32,979 nt of DNA, taken from a bacterium (GTDB lineage Bacteria > UBP14 > UBA6098 > JAFGQG01). The position numbers and the translations under genes are program-made. Positions 23,521 to 30,454 of this stretch are shown here, one piece after another; within the stretch, counting starts at the first letter, position 1, and each line of letters begins with the position of its first letter. The stretch is from assembly GCA_016935765.1 (NCBI GenBank), contig JAFGQG010000178.1, forward strand, positions 1 to 32,979, given 5' to 3'. A model generated the notes under the pieces. The model made no database searches. It saw only the letters and a program-made list of their open reading frames with translations, and was not told the DNA's origin.

Positions 23521-25583
23521 TGAGGAAGATAATTCTCGGTATATTACTTGTTGCCCTGGTCTGCTGCTCCTGCGTTTATTATAATACATTTTTCCTTGCG
23601 AAAAAGTACTACAACAAGGCGGAGAATATCAGGTTGGATTCTGAAGAAGATGACCTCTCTTCTGAAGCAGCAGACCTTTACACCAAAGCGATAACCAAGG
23701 CATCAAAGGTGCTGGCAGTTTACCCGGATAGCAAATTCATTCCGGATGCGCTGTTCCTGATCGGAATGTGCTATTATTGGACTGGTGACTACATCAAGAG
23801 TATAAGGAAATTTGACGAACTGACCTACGCTTTTCCGAATAGTAAGTTCGTTGAAGACTCCCAATATTACAGAGCCCTTTGTGAGTTGAAGTTAGGACGT
23901 TTCGTTACCGCTTATGAATCTTTGTTGGCTCTGCAAAGAGATGAAAAATTCAAGGAAAGAGCTTCCTTCATGCTGGCTGAATTGCACTATGAAAAAAAGG
24001 ATTATCCAAAAGCGATAGCTGCCTATAAAACATACCTGGAAGAATATCCTGATAGTGACAAGCAAGGTTTCATCTACTACAGGCTGGGTCATATTTATTA
24101 TTCACAAGAATTCTACCAGGAAGCTTTAAATATGCTGTTGAAGATAGAAAGGGGAACCATCAGGTCCACCGATTTCTTCGAATCGCAACTTCTAATAGGA
24201 GACTGCCTCTACAAAGTAGGAAGGATTGCGGACGCTATAGGTCATTATGAGTCAATAGCTTCGAATGAGCTCTACAGGAGGTTTTGGGGGAAAGTGGAGT
24301 TGGCATTAGGTGATGTGTATTACCTGGAAGACGATACTGCGCAAGCGAGGTCTATATGGGAAGGTATACCTGTTTCCTACCCCAGAACAGAGGAAGCAGC
24401 ATGGGCATATTACAAACTCGGTTTGATGTATCAGAACAAGTATGGTGATTTCACCACAGCCAGGGAGATGTATGAGCTGGCTTATAGTGAGGCTCCCAGG
24501 GATAGCGATATTAAAGAATTAGCCAGGCAGAAAAGCTTTAGCATGGGTAAACTCGAAGAGTACAAGGAGCTTCTGACCGATACGACGCAGAGTTATGTTG
24601 AAGTTCAGATAAAACTCGCGGAGATGTACCTTATGGAATTGGAGCATGTTGATTCTGCTGTAAGCAGTTATCAGAATATTTTGAGGCACTACTCGGAAGA
24701 TTCCCTTGCTCCGAAAGCAGTATACTCCATAGGTTGGATATACGAGAACATGAAAAAGGACAGCAAGAAAGCGGACGAGTATTATTCTATTTTGTTAACA
24801 GATTATCCTGAAACGGATTACGCGTTTGGGGCTGTGGAATATTTTAAATCAAGGGGTGCAGCGCTTGACTCACTCAGAGTGAAAACCGTGGCATATTATT
24901 TTGTGAAAGCAGAAGAGTTTTTATTCACTTATGAGTGGGAGGATTCAGCATTAAAGTATTATAATTACGTAATTGAGAATTACAATGGGAGTCAGTTTGT
25001 TCCTAAAGCTATGGCGGCTAAAGCATATATCTATGAGAACATTCTGTACAATAATGAGAAAGCATCGGAAACTTACCAGGAACTGGCAAACATGTTCCCA
25101 GGCACTGATTATGAGGAACTTGCGTTGGTTAAATTAGGTGAAAAAGAACCTGAGGTAGAGAAAAAGAGAAGGGAGGAAACCGAGGAGAGAAAGGTAGAAA
25201 AAGAGGAAATGCCGGAGGAGATTCCGGAAGAGGAGGAAGAGGATATCGCAGGAGTGATCCCTGAGGTGCCAAGGGAATGGATAAAGGAGAGAGGGGAACT
25301 AATATACCCGGAATTTAAGGTGCAGCGTGATTTATTGGGCAGAAAGGTACAAACGGAGATCTTTATTAACTATTTCGGCGAGGTCAAAGAAGTGAAATTA
25401 AAAACCCCAACGAATGACGCAGTGATAGATACTGCTCTGGTGAGAGCAGCGAGGTCGACTATTTTTGATTGGACGATAGAGGATTTTAAGGGCGATAAAT
25501 GGTACAGGTATATTATGAGGATAACTGAGCCCGAGAGGGATGTCGATTACAGGTTCGAGGGAACTCCACTTCAAAACCGGTAG
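23520..25583 (+). CDS. TPR-repeat lipoprotein with C-terminal TonB-like domain
   Basis: 687 residues. ATG 23520 overlaps the purB stop as TGATG; a TTG one codon earlier is less likely. The signal ends in VCCSC, giving lipid attachment most probably at Cys18, followed by VYYNTFFLAKKYYNKAE. Residues about 45-550 hold ten or more TPR units of the BamD/YbgF kind (SKFIPDALFLIGMCYYWTGD, YPKAIAAYKTYLEEYPDSD and similar). A Glu/Lys-rich linker (about 540-580) leads to a C-terminal domain that fits TonB_C: YPEFKVQRDLLGRKVQ, EIFINYFGEVKEV and IDTALVRAARSTIFDW. TonB domains usually sit on inner-membrane proteins, so a lipid-anchored TPR version is unusual. An envelope scaffold is inferred; comparison with TPR lipoproteins such as SprE/PorW of type IX secretion is speculative. 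Confidence 0.85.
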   Translation: MRKIILGILLVALVCCSCVYYNTFFLAKKYYNKAENIRLDSEEDDLSSEAADLYTKAITKASKVLAVYPDSKFIPDALFLIGMCYYWTGDYIKSIRKFDELTYAFPNSKFVEDSQYYRALCELKLGRFVTAYESLLALQRDEKFKERASFMLAELHYEKKDYPKAIAAYKTYLEEYPDSDKQGFIYYRLGHIYYSQEFYQEALNMLLKIERGTIRSTDFFESQLLIGDCLYKVGRIADAIGHYESIASNELYRRFWGKVELALGDVYYLEDDTAQARSIWEGIPVSYPRTEEAAWAYYKLGLMYQNKYGDFTTAREMYELAYSEAPRDSDIKELARQKSFSMGKLEEYKELLTDTTQSYVEVQIKLAEMYLMELEHVDSAVSSYQNILRHYSEDSLAPKAVYSIGWIYENMKKDSKKADEYYSILLTDYPETDYAFGAVEYFKSRGAALDSLRVKTVAYYFVKAEEFLFTYEWEDSALKYYNYVIENYNGSQFVPKAMAAKAYIYENILYNNEKASETYQELANMFPGTDYEELALVKLGEKEPEVEKKRREETEERKVEKEEMPEEIPEEEEEDIAGVIPEVPREWIKERGELIYPEFKVQRDLLGRKVQTEIFINYFGEVKEVKLKTPTNDAVIDTALVRAARSTIFDWTIEDFKGDKWYRYIMRITEPERDVDYRFEGTPLQNR

Positions 25584-25627
25584 TAAGGGTGGGGGGATTT
25601 CAATTCGTAATATCCAGCAAAAAAATG

Positions 25628-25733
25628 CGACATAGTATTGTCAAAAAATGTCACAATATGTCATACACTATTTTACGTCAATTATTGTCATAATTTGACA
25701 TTATTTTGTCAGTACTTTTCAACCTGTTTGTCG
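25628..25733 (+). promoter_or_regulatory. Helically phased array of TGTCA half-sites upstream of hsp20
   Basis: TGTCA begins at 25639, 25649, 25659, 25686 and 25707. CGTCA begins at 25676, the inverse TGACA at 25696, and outer copies CGACA (25628) and TGTCG (25729) face each other. Steps between neighbours from 25639 to 25707 are 10, 10, 17, 10, 10 and 11 bp, so most sites fall on one helix face. TGTCA with an 11-bp step is the core of the enterobacterial Pho box. The array lies about 70-175 bp upstream of the transcription start predicted from the sigma-54-like element, the usual distance for enhancer-type binding sites. The regulator is unknown. Confidence 0.6.
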
Positions 25734-25777
25734 CGTTTATCATAGCTAATCATTTGCGTAGCAATAAGTTATAGTTC

Positions 25778-25794
25778 TTGGCATGGTTTTTGTA
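25778..25794 (+). promoter_or_regulatory. Sigma-54 (-24/-12) promoter candidate for hsp20
   Basis: TTGGCATGGTTTTTGTA matches the consensus YTGGCACGrNNNTTGCW at 15 of 17 positions. The -24 GG is present; at -12 the usual GC is GT. No sigma-70 -10 element sits at a workable distance from TTGGCA. Transcription would begin near 25804, giving a leader of about 44 nt with AGGAGGTG before the ATG. Confidence 0.5.
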
Positions 25795-25848
25795 ATTATT
25801 ATTGGCGAGAGAATTCAAGATTTAACAAAACATAGGAGGTGAACAAAA

Positions 25849-26289
25849 ATGGCACTAGTAAGATGGAAACCTTTCAGACCACTCTCTGAAATGATGGAAT
25901 GGCCTAAGGATATCGAAAAGATGTTCGAAGACTACTTTGAGTCAAAAGGCGCAGAGAAGTTATGGGCTCCCGAAGTCGATATATACGAGGATGAAAATAG
26001 CATCTTTGTGGAAGCTGAGATCCCTGGTATGGATAAGGACAATATTAATATTACCGTTAACCAGAATAGCCTCACGCTGTCTGGCAAGAAAGAGATGAAG
26101 GATGAAGTAAAAGGGAAAGACTACCACAGGATCGAGAGAACTTACGGTGAGTTCAAGCGCAGTTTCTCGCTGCCTACGACGACGGACCTCGAAAAGATTG
26201 ACGCAACTTACGAACAGGGAGTTCTGAAAATCACGGTACCGAAATTGGAAAAAGCTAAGCCTAAAGAGATACCTGTAAAGGTAAAGTAA
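25849..26289 (+). CDS. hsp20: Small heat-shock protein, Hsp20/alpha-crystallin family
   Basis: 146 residues. An ATP-independent chaperone that holds unfolding proteins for DnaK. The alpha-crystallin domain spans about residues 42-132, opening with PEVDIYEDENSIFVEAEIPGM and closing with the family motif ATYEQGVLKITVPK; the short C-terminal tail has IPVKV, close to the I-x-I/V anchor used in oligomer assembly. The N-terminal arm begins MALVRWKPFRPLSEM, usual for bacterial class A members. AGGAGGTG precedes ATG 25849. It stands first in a chaperone cluster (hsp20, dnaK, dnaJ). Upstream lie the TGTCA array and the sigma-54-like promoter; a hairpin follows the gene. Confidence 0.95.
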   Translation: MALVRWKPFRPLSEMMEWPKDIEKMFEDYFESKGAEKLWAPEVDIYEDENSIFVEAEIPGMDKDNINITVNQNSLTLSGKKEMKDEVKGKDYHRIERTYGEFKRSFSLPTTTDLEKIDATYEQGVLKITVPKLEKAKPKEIPVKVK

Positions 26290-26358
26290 TACACGGCGTT
26301 TTTTAAGGACGATCTGTGTATATGATTGGAACTAAAAAACGTTAAAAGTACCCTGAAA

Positions 26359-26390
26359 ACCACACCCCTGTTTAGCGGCAGGGGTGTGGT
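26359..26390. terminator. Strong GC-rich hairpin between hsp20 and dnaK
   Basis: A 12-bp perfect stem (ACCACACCCCTG, 26359-26370, with 26379-26390) and an 8-nt loop. It is not followed by a T-run on the plus strand, so it may be a factor-assisted or partial terminator, or a 3' end-stabilising hairpin of the hsp20 message, rather than a classical terminator. Confidence 0.5.
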
Positions 26391-26531
26391 AAATGAAAAA
26401 CCATCAAGGATGTCAGCTAGAATATAAATGACAAATATAAGCAAAAAAGGTAAACTAACGAAAATTGAGATCAGATTTTATGAAATTGGTTTTGAAAATA
26501 ATCATTTAAAAATAAATAAGGAGTAAAAAAA

Positions 26532-28448
26532 ATGGGAAAAATAATTGGGATCGACCTTGGAACAACCAATTCCTGTGTGGCAGTAATGGAAGGGAACGAA
26601 CCCAGGGTCATCGTTAATGCGGAAGGGGCAAGAACAACCCCTTCAGTTGTTGCGTTCCAGAAGAGCGGCGAAAGACTCGTAGGTCTCGCGGCAAAAAGAC
26701 AGGCAATTACCAATCCCCATAATACGGTGTATTCCATCAAGAGATTCATGGGAAGAATGTATGGAGAGGTGCAGAACGAAATATCGGAAGTGCCTTTCAA
26801 AGTGGTAAAAGGTCAGAATGACGTTGCGAGAGTGAAGATCGAGGATAAGGAGTATTCTCCACCGGAGATCTCGGCAATGGTACTTCAGAAAATGAAAAAA
26901 ACTGCTGAAGACTACCTGGGCGAGAAAGTAACTGACGCTGTGATAACTGTTCCAGCTTACTTTAACGACAGTCAGAGACAGGCAACGAAAGAAGCGGGAA
27001 AGATCGCTGGTTTGAATGTGCAGAGAATTATAAACGAACCGACTGCAGCGTCACTCGCTTATGGCTTGGACAAAAAGGAAAACATCAAGATAGCGGTGTT
27101 CGATCTTGGTGGCGGTACCTTCGATATTTCCATACTCGAACTGGGTGATGGAGTATTCGAAGTGAAATCGACCAATGGAGACACGCATCTCGGCGGTGAT
27201 GATTTCGATAAGAAGATTATCGACTGGCTCGTTGATGAATACAAAAAGCAGGAGGGCGTCGATCTATCAAAGGATGCAATGGCGCTTCAGCGACTCAAGG
27301 ATGCAGCAGAAAAAGCAAAGTGCGAACTGTCATCAGTCATGGAGACAGAGATAAACCTGCCATTTATAACTGCAGGTGAGTCCGGTGCGAAGCATTTGAA
27401 CATCAAGCTGACCAGGGCTAAATTGGAGCAACTCGTGGATGACCTGGTCGAAAGAACTATTGGTCCGGTTAAGAAAGCGTTAAGCGACGCGAAACTAACT
27501 GCAGGTGATATCGATGAGATAATCCTGGTCGGTGGACAGACAAGAATGCCCAAGGTGCAGGAAAAGGTAAAGGAACTTTTCGGCAAGGAACCTCACAAGG
27601 GAGTCAACCCTGACGAAGTCGTTGCTCTTGGCGCTGCTATTCAGGGTGGTGTGCTCTCAGGAGACGTTCACGATATCCTTCTCCTTGATGTGACCCCGCT
27701 TTCCTTAGGCGTGGAAACACTCGGCGGCGTCTTCACTAAGCTGATAGAACGAAACACGACCATCCCGACTCAGAAAACTGAGGTTTTCAGTACTGCGCAG
27801 GATAGTCAAACGAGCGTGGAGATAAATGTCCTTCAGGGTGAACGCCCGATGGCAAGGGATAATAAGAGTTTGGGCAGGTTTTTCCTGGACGGAATTCCTC
27901 CAGCGCCCCGAGGTATCCCGCAGATCGAAGTAACGTTCGATATCGATGCCAATGGTATTCTAAACGTTTCTGCAAAGGATAAAGCGACCGGAAAACAGCA
28001 GTCGATCCGAATAGAAGCCTCAAGCGGATTGTCCGAAGATGAGATCGATAATATGGTTAAAGATAGTGAAAAGTTCGCGGAAGAGGATAAGAAAAAAAAG
28101 GAAAAAATCGAGTTGAGAAATCAAGCTGACAGTATGGTCTATTCGGTAGAGAAACAGTTGAAAGAATATGGAGATAAGGTTGATTCAGCTACAAAATCCA
28201 ATATTGAGAATGGAATAAAGGAATTGAAGGATGCTCTGGAGAAGGATGATGACGAGCAGATCAAGTCGAAGATGGATTCCCTGACCCAGCAGCTTCATGA
28301 GTTAGCGCAGAAGATGTATCAGCAGGCTGGACCTCCTCCGGGAGGGCAACCAGGACAGGAAGGAACTCAACCGCCTCCACAGGAAGAAGATAAGGGAGAT
28401 GAAGATTCTGAAGCTGTAGATGCTGATTACGAAGTGGTCGATGAATAG
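26532..28448 (+). CDS. dnaK: Molecular chaperone DnaK (Hsp70)
   Basis: 638 residues, full length. The ATPase domain starts [15 protein letters not shown] and contains [46 protein letters not shown] and the adenosine-binding [10 protein letters not shown]. The linker [10 protein letters not shown] appears as [19 protein letters not shown], followed by the substrate-binding domain and a helical lid; the end is Gln/Pro-rich, then acidic with DADYEVVDE, the bacterial DnaK tail. It refolds proteins in an ATP cycle with DnaJ and GrpE. AAGGAG lies about 7 nt before ATG 26532. A 242-bp gap separates it from hsp20. No CIRCE element was found, and grpE and hrcA, often adjacent, are absent from the window. 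Confidence 0.98.
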   Translation: MGKIIGIDLGTTNSCVAVMEGNEPRVIVNAEGARTTPSVVAFQKSGERLVGLAAKRQAITNPHNTVYSIKRFMGRMYGEVQNEISEVPFKVVKGQNDVARVKIEDKEYSPPEISAMVLQKMKKTAEDYLGEKVTDAVITVPAYFNDSQRQATKEAGKIAGLNVQRIINEPTAASLAYGLDKKENIKIAVFDLGGGTFDISILELGDGVFEVKSTNGDTHLGGDDFDKKIIDWLVDEYKKQEGVDLSKDAMALQRLKDAAEKAKCELSSVMETEINLPFITAGESGAKHLNIKLTRAKLEQLVDDLVERTIGPVKKALSDAKLTAGDIDEIILVGGQTRMPKVQEKVKELFGKEPHKGVNPDEVVALGAAIQGGVLSGDVHDILLLDVTPLSLGVETLGGVFTKLIERNTTIPTQKTEVFSTAQDSQTSVEINVLQGERPMARDNKSLGRFFLDGIPPAPRGIPQIEVTFDIDANGILNVSAKDKATGKQQSIRIEASSGLSEDEIDNMVKDSEKFAEEDKKKKEKIELRNQADSMVYSVEKQLKEYGDKVDSATKSNIENGIKELKDALEKDDDEQIKSKMDSLTQQLHELAQKMYQQAGPPPGGQPGQEGTQPPPQEEDKGDEDSEAVDADYEVVDE

Positions 28449-28493
28449 GTTTAAGCACCAACAATATATTAATCCTACCGATTAATGCCTTTG

Positions 28494-28566
28494 GGATGGT
28501 CTGTTAGGTTCATTCTTAGCGGTGCCATCCTGAAGGTCCTTCCCTTTTTAAGGGATGAATGGATGG
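28494..28566 (+). promoter_or_regulatory. Mutually exclusive stem candidates in the dnaK-dnaJ gap
   Basis: GGATGG (28494-28499), CCATCC (28525-28530) and GGATGG (28561-28566) allow CCATCC to pair with either side. Between the last two lies a small hairpin TCCCTT-TTT-AAGGGA (28541-28555) and a GAAGGTCCTTC palindrome (28532-28542). This could be an attenuator, a processing site, or a terminator with poor T-tract. Only short pairings are involved. Confidence 0.3.
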
Positions 28567-28582
28567 TTGGATGCTTGCGGAA

Positions 28583-28617
28583 ATGAATAATGACGAATGA
28601 TAAATGATTGGTGAAAA
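28583..28617 (+). repeat. ATGANNN heptamer array
   Basis: Five consecutive 7-nt units, ATGAATA, ATGACGA, ATGATAA, ATGATTG and GTGAAAA, lie between dnaK and dnaJ. The unit has stop codons in some frames and codes for nothing. A similar period is seen in other gaps of this window. Confidence 0.45.
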
Positions 28618-28715
28618 AATGGTAGAATGGAGTATTGGAATAATAAAATAATACAAAGATGTATAGACATTAAAATGTAAAAAGAGAATTTTATAAATAA
28701 ATATATTACCGAAAA

Positions 28716-29864
28716 ATGAAAAACTACTATGAAATACTGGGTGTCAGTGAAAAAGCTTCAGCGGAGGAGATAAAGAAGAGTTTCAGAAAGCTTGCTATGA
28801 AGTACCATCCTGACCGGCACCCGGGTGATAAAAAAGCAGAAGCAAAATTCAAGGAGTTATCTGAGGCTTATGAAATATTGAAAGATCCAGAGAAGAGGCA
28901 GAAATATGATCAGATGAGGCAATATGCCAATTTCGGAGGGTATCCTGGTGGTGCGGGGGGACCAGGGAGTGGAAGAGTATATACTTCTGGTGGTCAAGTA
29001 AATTTCGAGAATCTGGGTGATCTTTTCGGCGATTTCGGTAGAATGGGCGATGTGTTCCGCTCGATATTTGATTTTGGTGGTGGTGGTGCTTCTCGACCCC
29101 GATCAACAAGGAGTCCCCGCAGAACCGCGCAGACGAGGTCTCAGAAACCGGCGAATGTACGTCTTAAAATAAAGGTACCTTTCGAAACTGCGATCAATGG
29201 TGGGAAGGTCAGCATAAAGGTACCCATAGAGGAGGCTTGCGATCAATGTAAAGGCACCGGTGTCGCTCCAGGTTCGAAACCGGCAACTTGCCCGGAATGC
29301 GGTGGAACTGGTTCAGTCACGATGTCTCAGGGTTTTTTCTCGGTGAAGAGACCGTGCCAGAGATGTATGGGAACCGGTCAAATAAACGCGCAGCCATGTT
29401 CAAAGTGTAAGGGCAATGGGGCAGTTGTAAAACATAAAACCATCGCGGTTAAGATACCGAAAGGAATAAAGGATGGCGGGAAGATCCGGCTTAAAGGGCA
29501 GGGGAAATATGGCGGTCCGAAAGGCGCGAAGAGCGATTTGATACTGATAGTCGAGATCGAAAAACACGATAATTTCGAGAGAAAAGGTGATGACATCTAC
29601 GCAAAGGTGGATATTAAACTCGAACAGGCAGTGCTGGGCGCCAAGGTGAAGATAAGAACGCTTGGAGGTAAGATAGTGGAGCTGAAGATCCCGCCTGGAA
29701 CGCAACCCGGCGCGAAATTTAAACTGAAGGGATTGGGTATCGATAACGGTAAAAAGAAGGGCGATTTTTATATCATCGCGAACGTAAAAATACCCTCGAA
29801 GTTGAGTGATAAAGAGAAGGAACTCTTCAAGGATTATTCTAAGATGCACGGGAAGGGGAAGTAG
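28716..29864 (+). CDS. dnaJ: Molecular chaperone DnaJ (Hsp40)
   Basis: 382 residues, all four classical regions present. The J domain (1-70) has HPD at 31-33, needed to stimulate DnaK ATPase. A Gly/Phe-rich region follows (73-128). The zinc region has four CxxCxGxG-type repeats with cysteines at 175/178, 192/195, 214/217 and 228/231 (last unit CSKCKGNG). The C-terminal substrate domains end with the DnaJ pattern KLKGLGIDNGKKKGDFYI. No Shine-Dalgarno is seen before ATG 28716 and the gap to dnaK is 267 bp, so its translation signal is weak or unusual. Its stop codon lies inside the first unit of an AGTAGGC repeat array. Confidence 0.97.
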   Translation: MKNYYEILGVSEKASAEEIKKSFRKLAMKYHPDRHPGDKKAEAKFKELSEAYEILKDPEKRQKYDQMRQYANFGGYPGGAGGPGSGRVYTSGGQVNFENLGDLFGDFGRMGDVFRSIFDFGGGGASRPRSTRSPRRTAQTRSQKPANVRLKIKVPFETAINGGKVSIKVPIEEACDQCKGTGVAPGSKPATCPECGGTGSVTMSQGFFSVKRPCQRCMGTGQINAQPCSKCKGNGAVVKHKTIAVKIPKGIKDGGKIRLKGQGKYGGPKGAKSDLILIVEIEKHDNFERKGDDIYAKVDIKLEQAVLGAKVKIRTLGGKIVELKIPPGTQPGAKFKLKGLGIDNGKKKGDFYIIANVKIPSKLSDKEKELFKDYSKMHGKGK

Positions 29865-29880
29865 GCAGTAGGCAGTAAAA
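29860..29880 (+). repeat. AGTAGGC heptamer array, copy 1
   Basis: Two units AGTAGGC and a third AGTAAAA starting in the last dnaJ codon; the dnaJ TAG stop is formed by the repeat itself. The same heptamer recurs at 30033-30081. Confidence 0.7.
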
Positions 29881-29888
29881 AATATATT

Positions 29889-30007
29889 GGGCGGGTGTCG
29901 GAGTACATTAACTTTGTATGCTCAAATTGTGAAAAATCAACATATTATTATTTAATGTTTAGATTACCATTATCAACTTGCAATCCATTTGCATACAAGC
30001 TAATGTG
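29889..30007. repeat. Dispersed element, copy 1: 18-mer plus inverted repeat
   Basis: GGGCGGGTGTCGGAGTAC at 29889-29906 is directly followed by an imperfect inverted repeat: 29905-29921 (ACATTAACTTTGTATGC) against 29991-30006 (GCATACAAGCTAATGT). About 14 of the positions pair, around a 69-nt AT-rich centre. Copy 2 begins with the identical 18-mer at 30194 but has a different stem. Confidence 0.65.
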
Positions 30008-30032
30008 TTTTAAGGGGTGGGTGATAGTAAAG

Positions 30033-30081
30033 AGTAGGCAGTAGGCAGTAGGCAGTAAGCAGTAAGAAGTAGGCAGCGGGA
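30033..30081 (+). repeat. AGTAGGC heptamer array, copy 2
   Basis: Seven contiguous 7-nt units: three AGTAGGC, then AGTAAGC, AGTAAGA, AGTAGGC and AGCGGGA. The variants cluster in the right half, as expected for an array growing by slippage. Confidence 0.85.
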
Positions 30082-30092
30082 GAGGATAGATT

Positions 30093-30117
30093 GAATAATG
30101 ATTACCGAATAACGATT
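30093..30117 (+). repeat. 14-nt-period tandem repeat
   Basis: GAATAATGATT at 30093-30103 is repeated as GAATAACGATT at 30107-30117, a period of 14 nt (twice 7). It follows the AGTAGGC array closely. Confidence 0.4.
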
Positions 30118-30193
30118 GCAGATTTTAGAAGGGGGATAGATGAAGAAAAAACTCGGAGATGAAGAGGAGATGAGTTTAAAGGGAGTAATACTG

Positions 30194-30268
30194 GGGCGGG
30201 TGTCGGAGTACCAACCTTCGCCAAAGTTTTTTATAAGTTATGGAATTGCTTCAGGGCTTCGGTTGGTA
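30194..30268. repeat. Dispersed element, copy 2: 18-mer plus inverted repeat
   Basis: GGGCGGGTGTCGGAGTAC at 30194-30211, followed by arms TACCAACC (30209-30216) and GGTTGGTA (30261-30268), a perfect 8-bp inverted repeat with a 44-nt centre. The stem starts at the same place in the 18-mer as in copy 1 but uses different bases. Confidence 0.65.
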
Positions 30269-30454
30269 AACTTTAACTTTGATTTATTTTTCAGCATTTT
30301 TCATATCATTTTCTATAAGTATTTTATTGCCTATCACCTGAATATTAATACTTTAAAATATTTTTAAAAAAATAATCGAGAAAACTGTTATTAAGGATGT
30401 TCAAAAACTTATGCAGTAATCAACCTTGAGTTAAGAATTTTGGAAAGGATAAAA

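Larger units (their letters stand above)
29865..30454. other. Repeat-rich intergenic region between dnaJ and ptrB
   Basis: 590 bp. It contains heptamer arrays, two stem-loop elements headed by the same 18-mer and a 14-nt-period repeat, each listed separately. An open frame at 30140-30367 runs through the second element; I regard it as non-coding because its composition is AT-driven and part of it is repeat. No transposase or tRNA is present. No promoter was recognised for ptrB. Confidence 0.6.

Noticed and set aside
25628..25733. CRISPR-like interpretation of the TGTCA repeats
   Set aside because: The repeat is only 5-6 nt with 5-nt gaps, far too short for CRISPR repeats and spacers; a protein-binding array fits better.
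25584..26531. CIRCE (TTAGCACTC-N9-GAGTGCTAA) or HAIR element near the chaperone genes
   Set aside because: Neither motif was found on either strand.
30140..30367. Open frame of 75 codons with a GGGGG before its ATG
   Set aside because: Its first half crosses the duplicated 18-mer element and its second half is AT-driven Phe/Ile/Tyr sequence; no domain, and the region is otherwise repeats.
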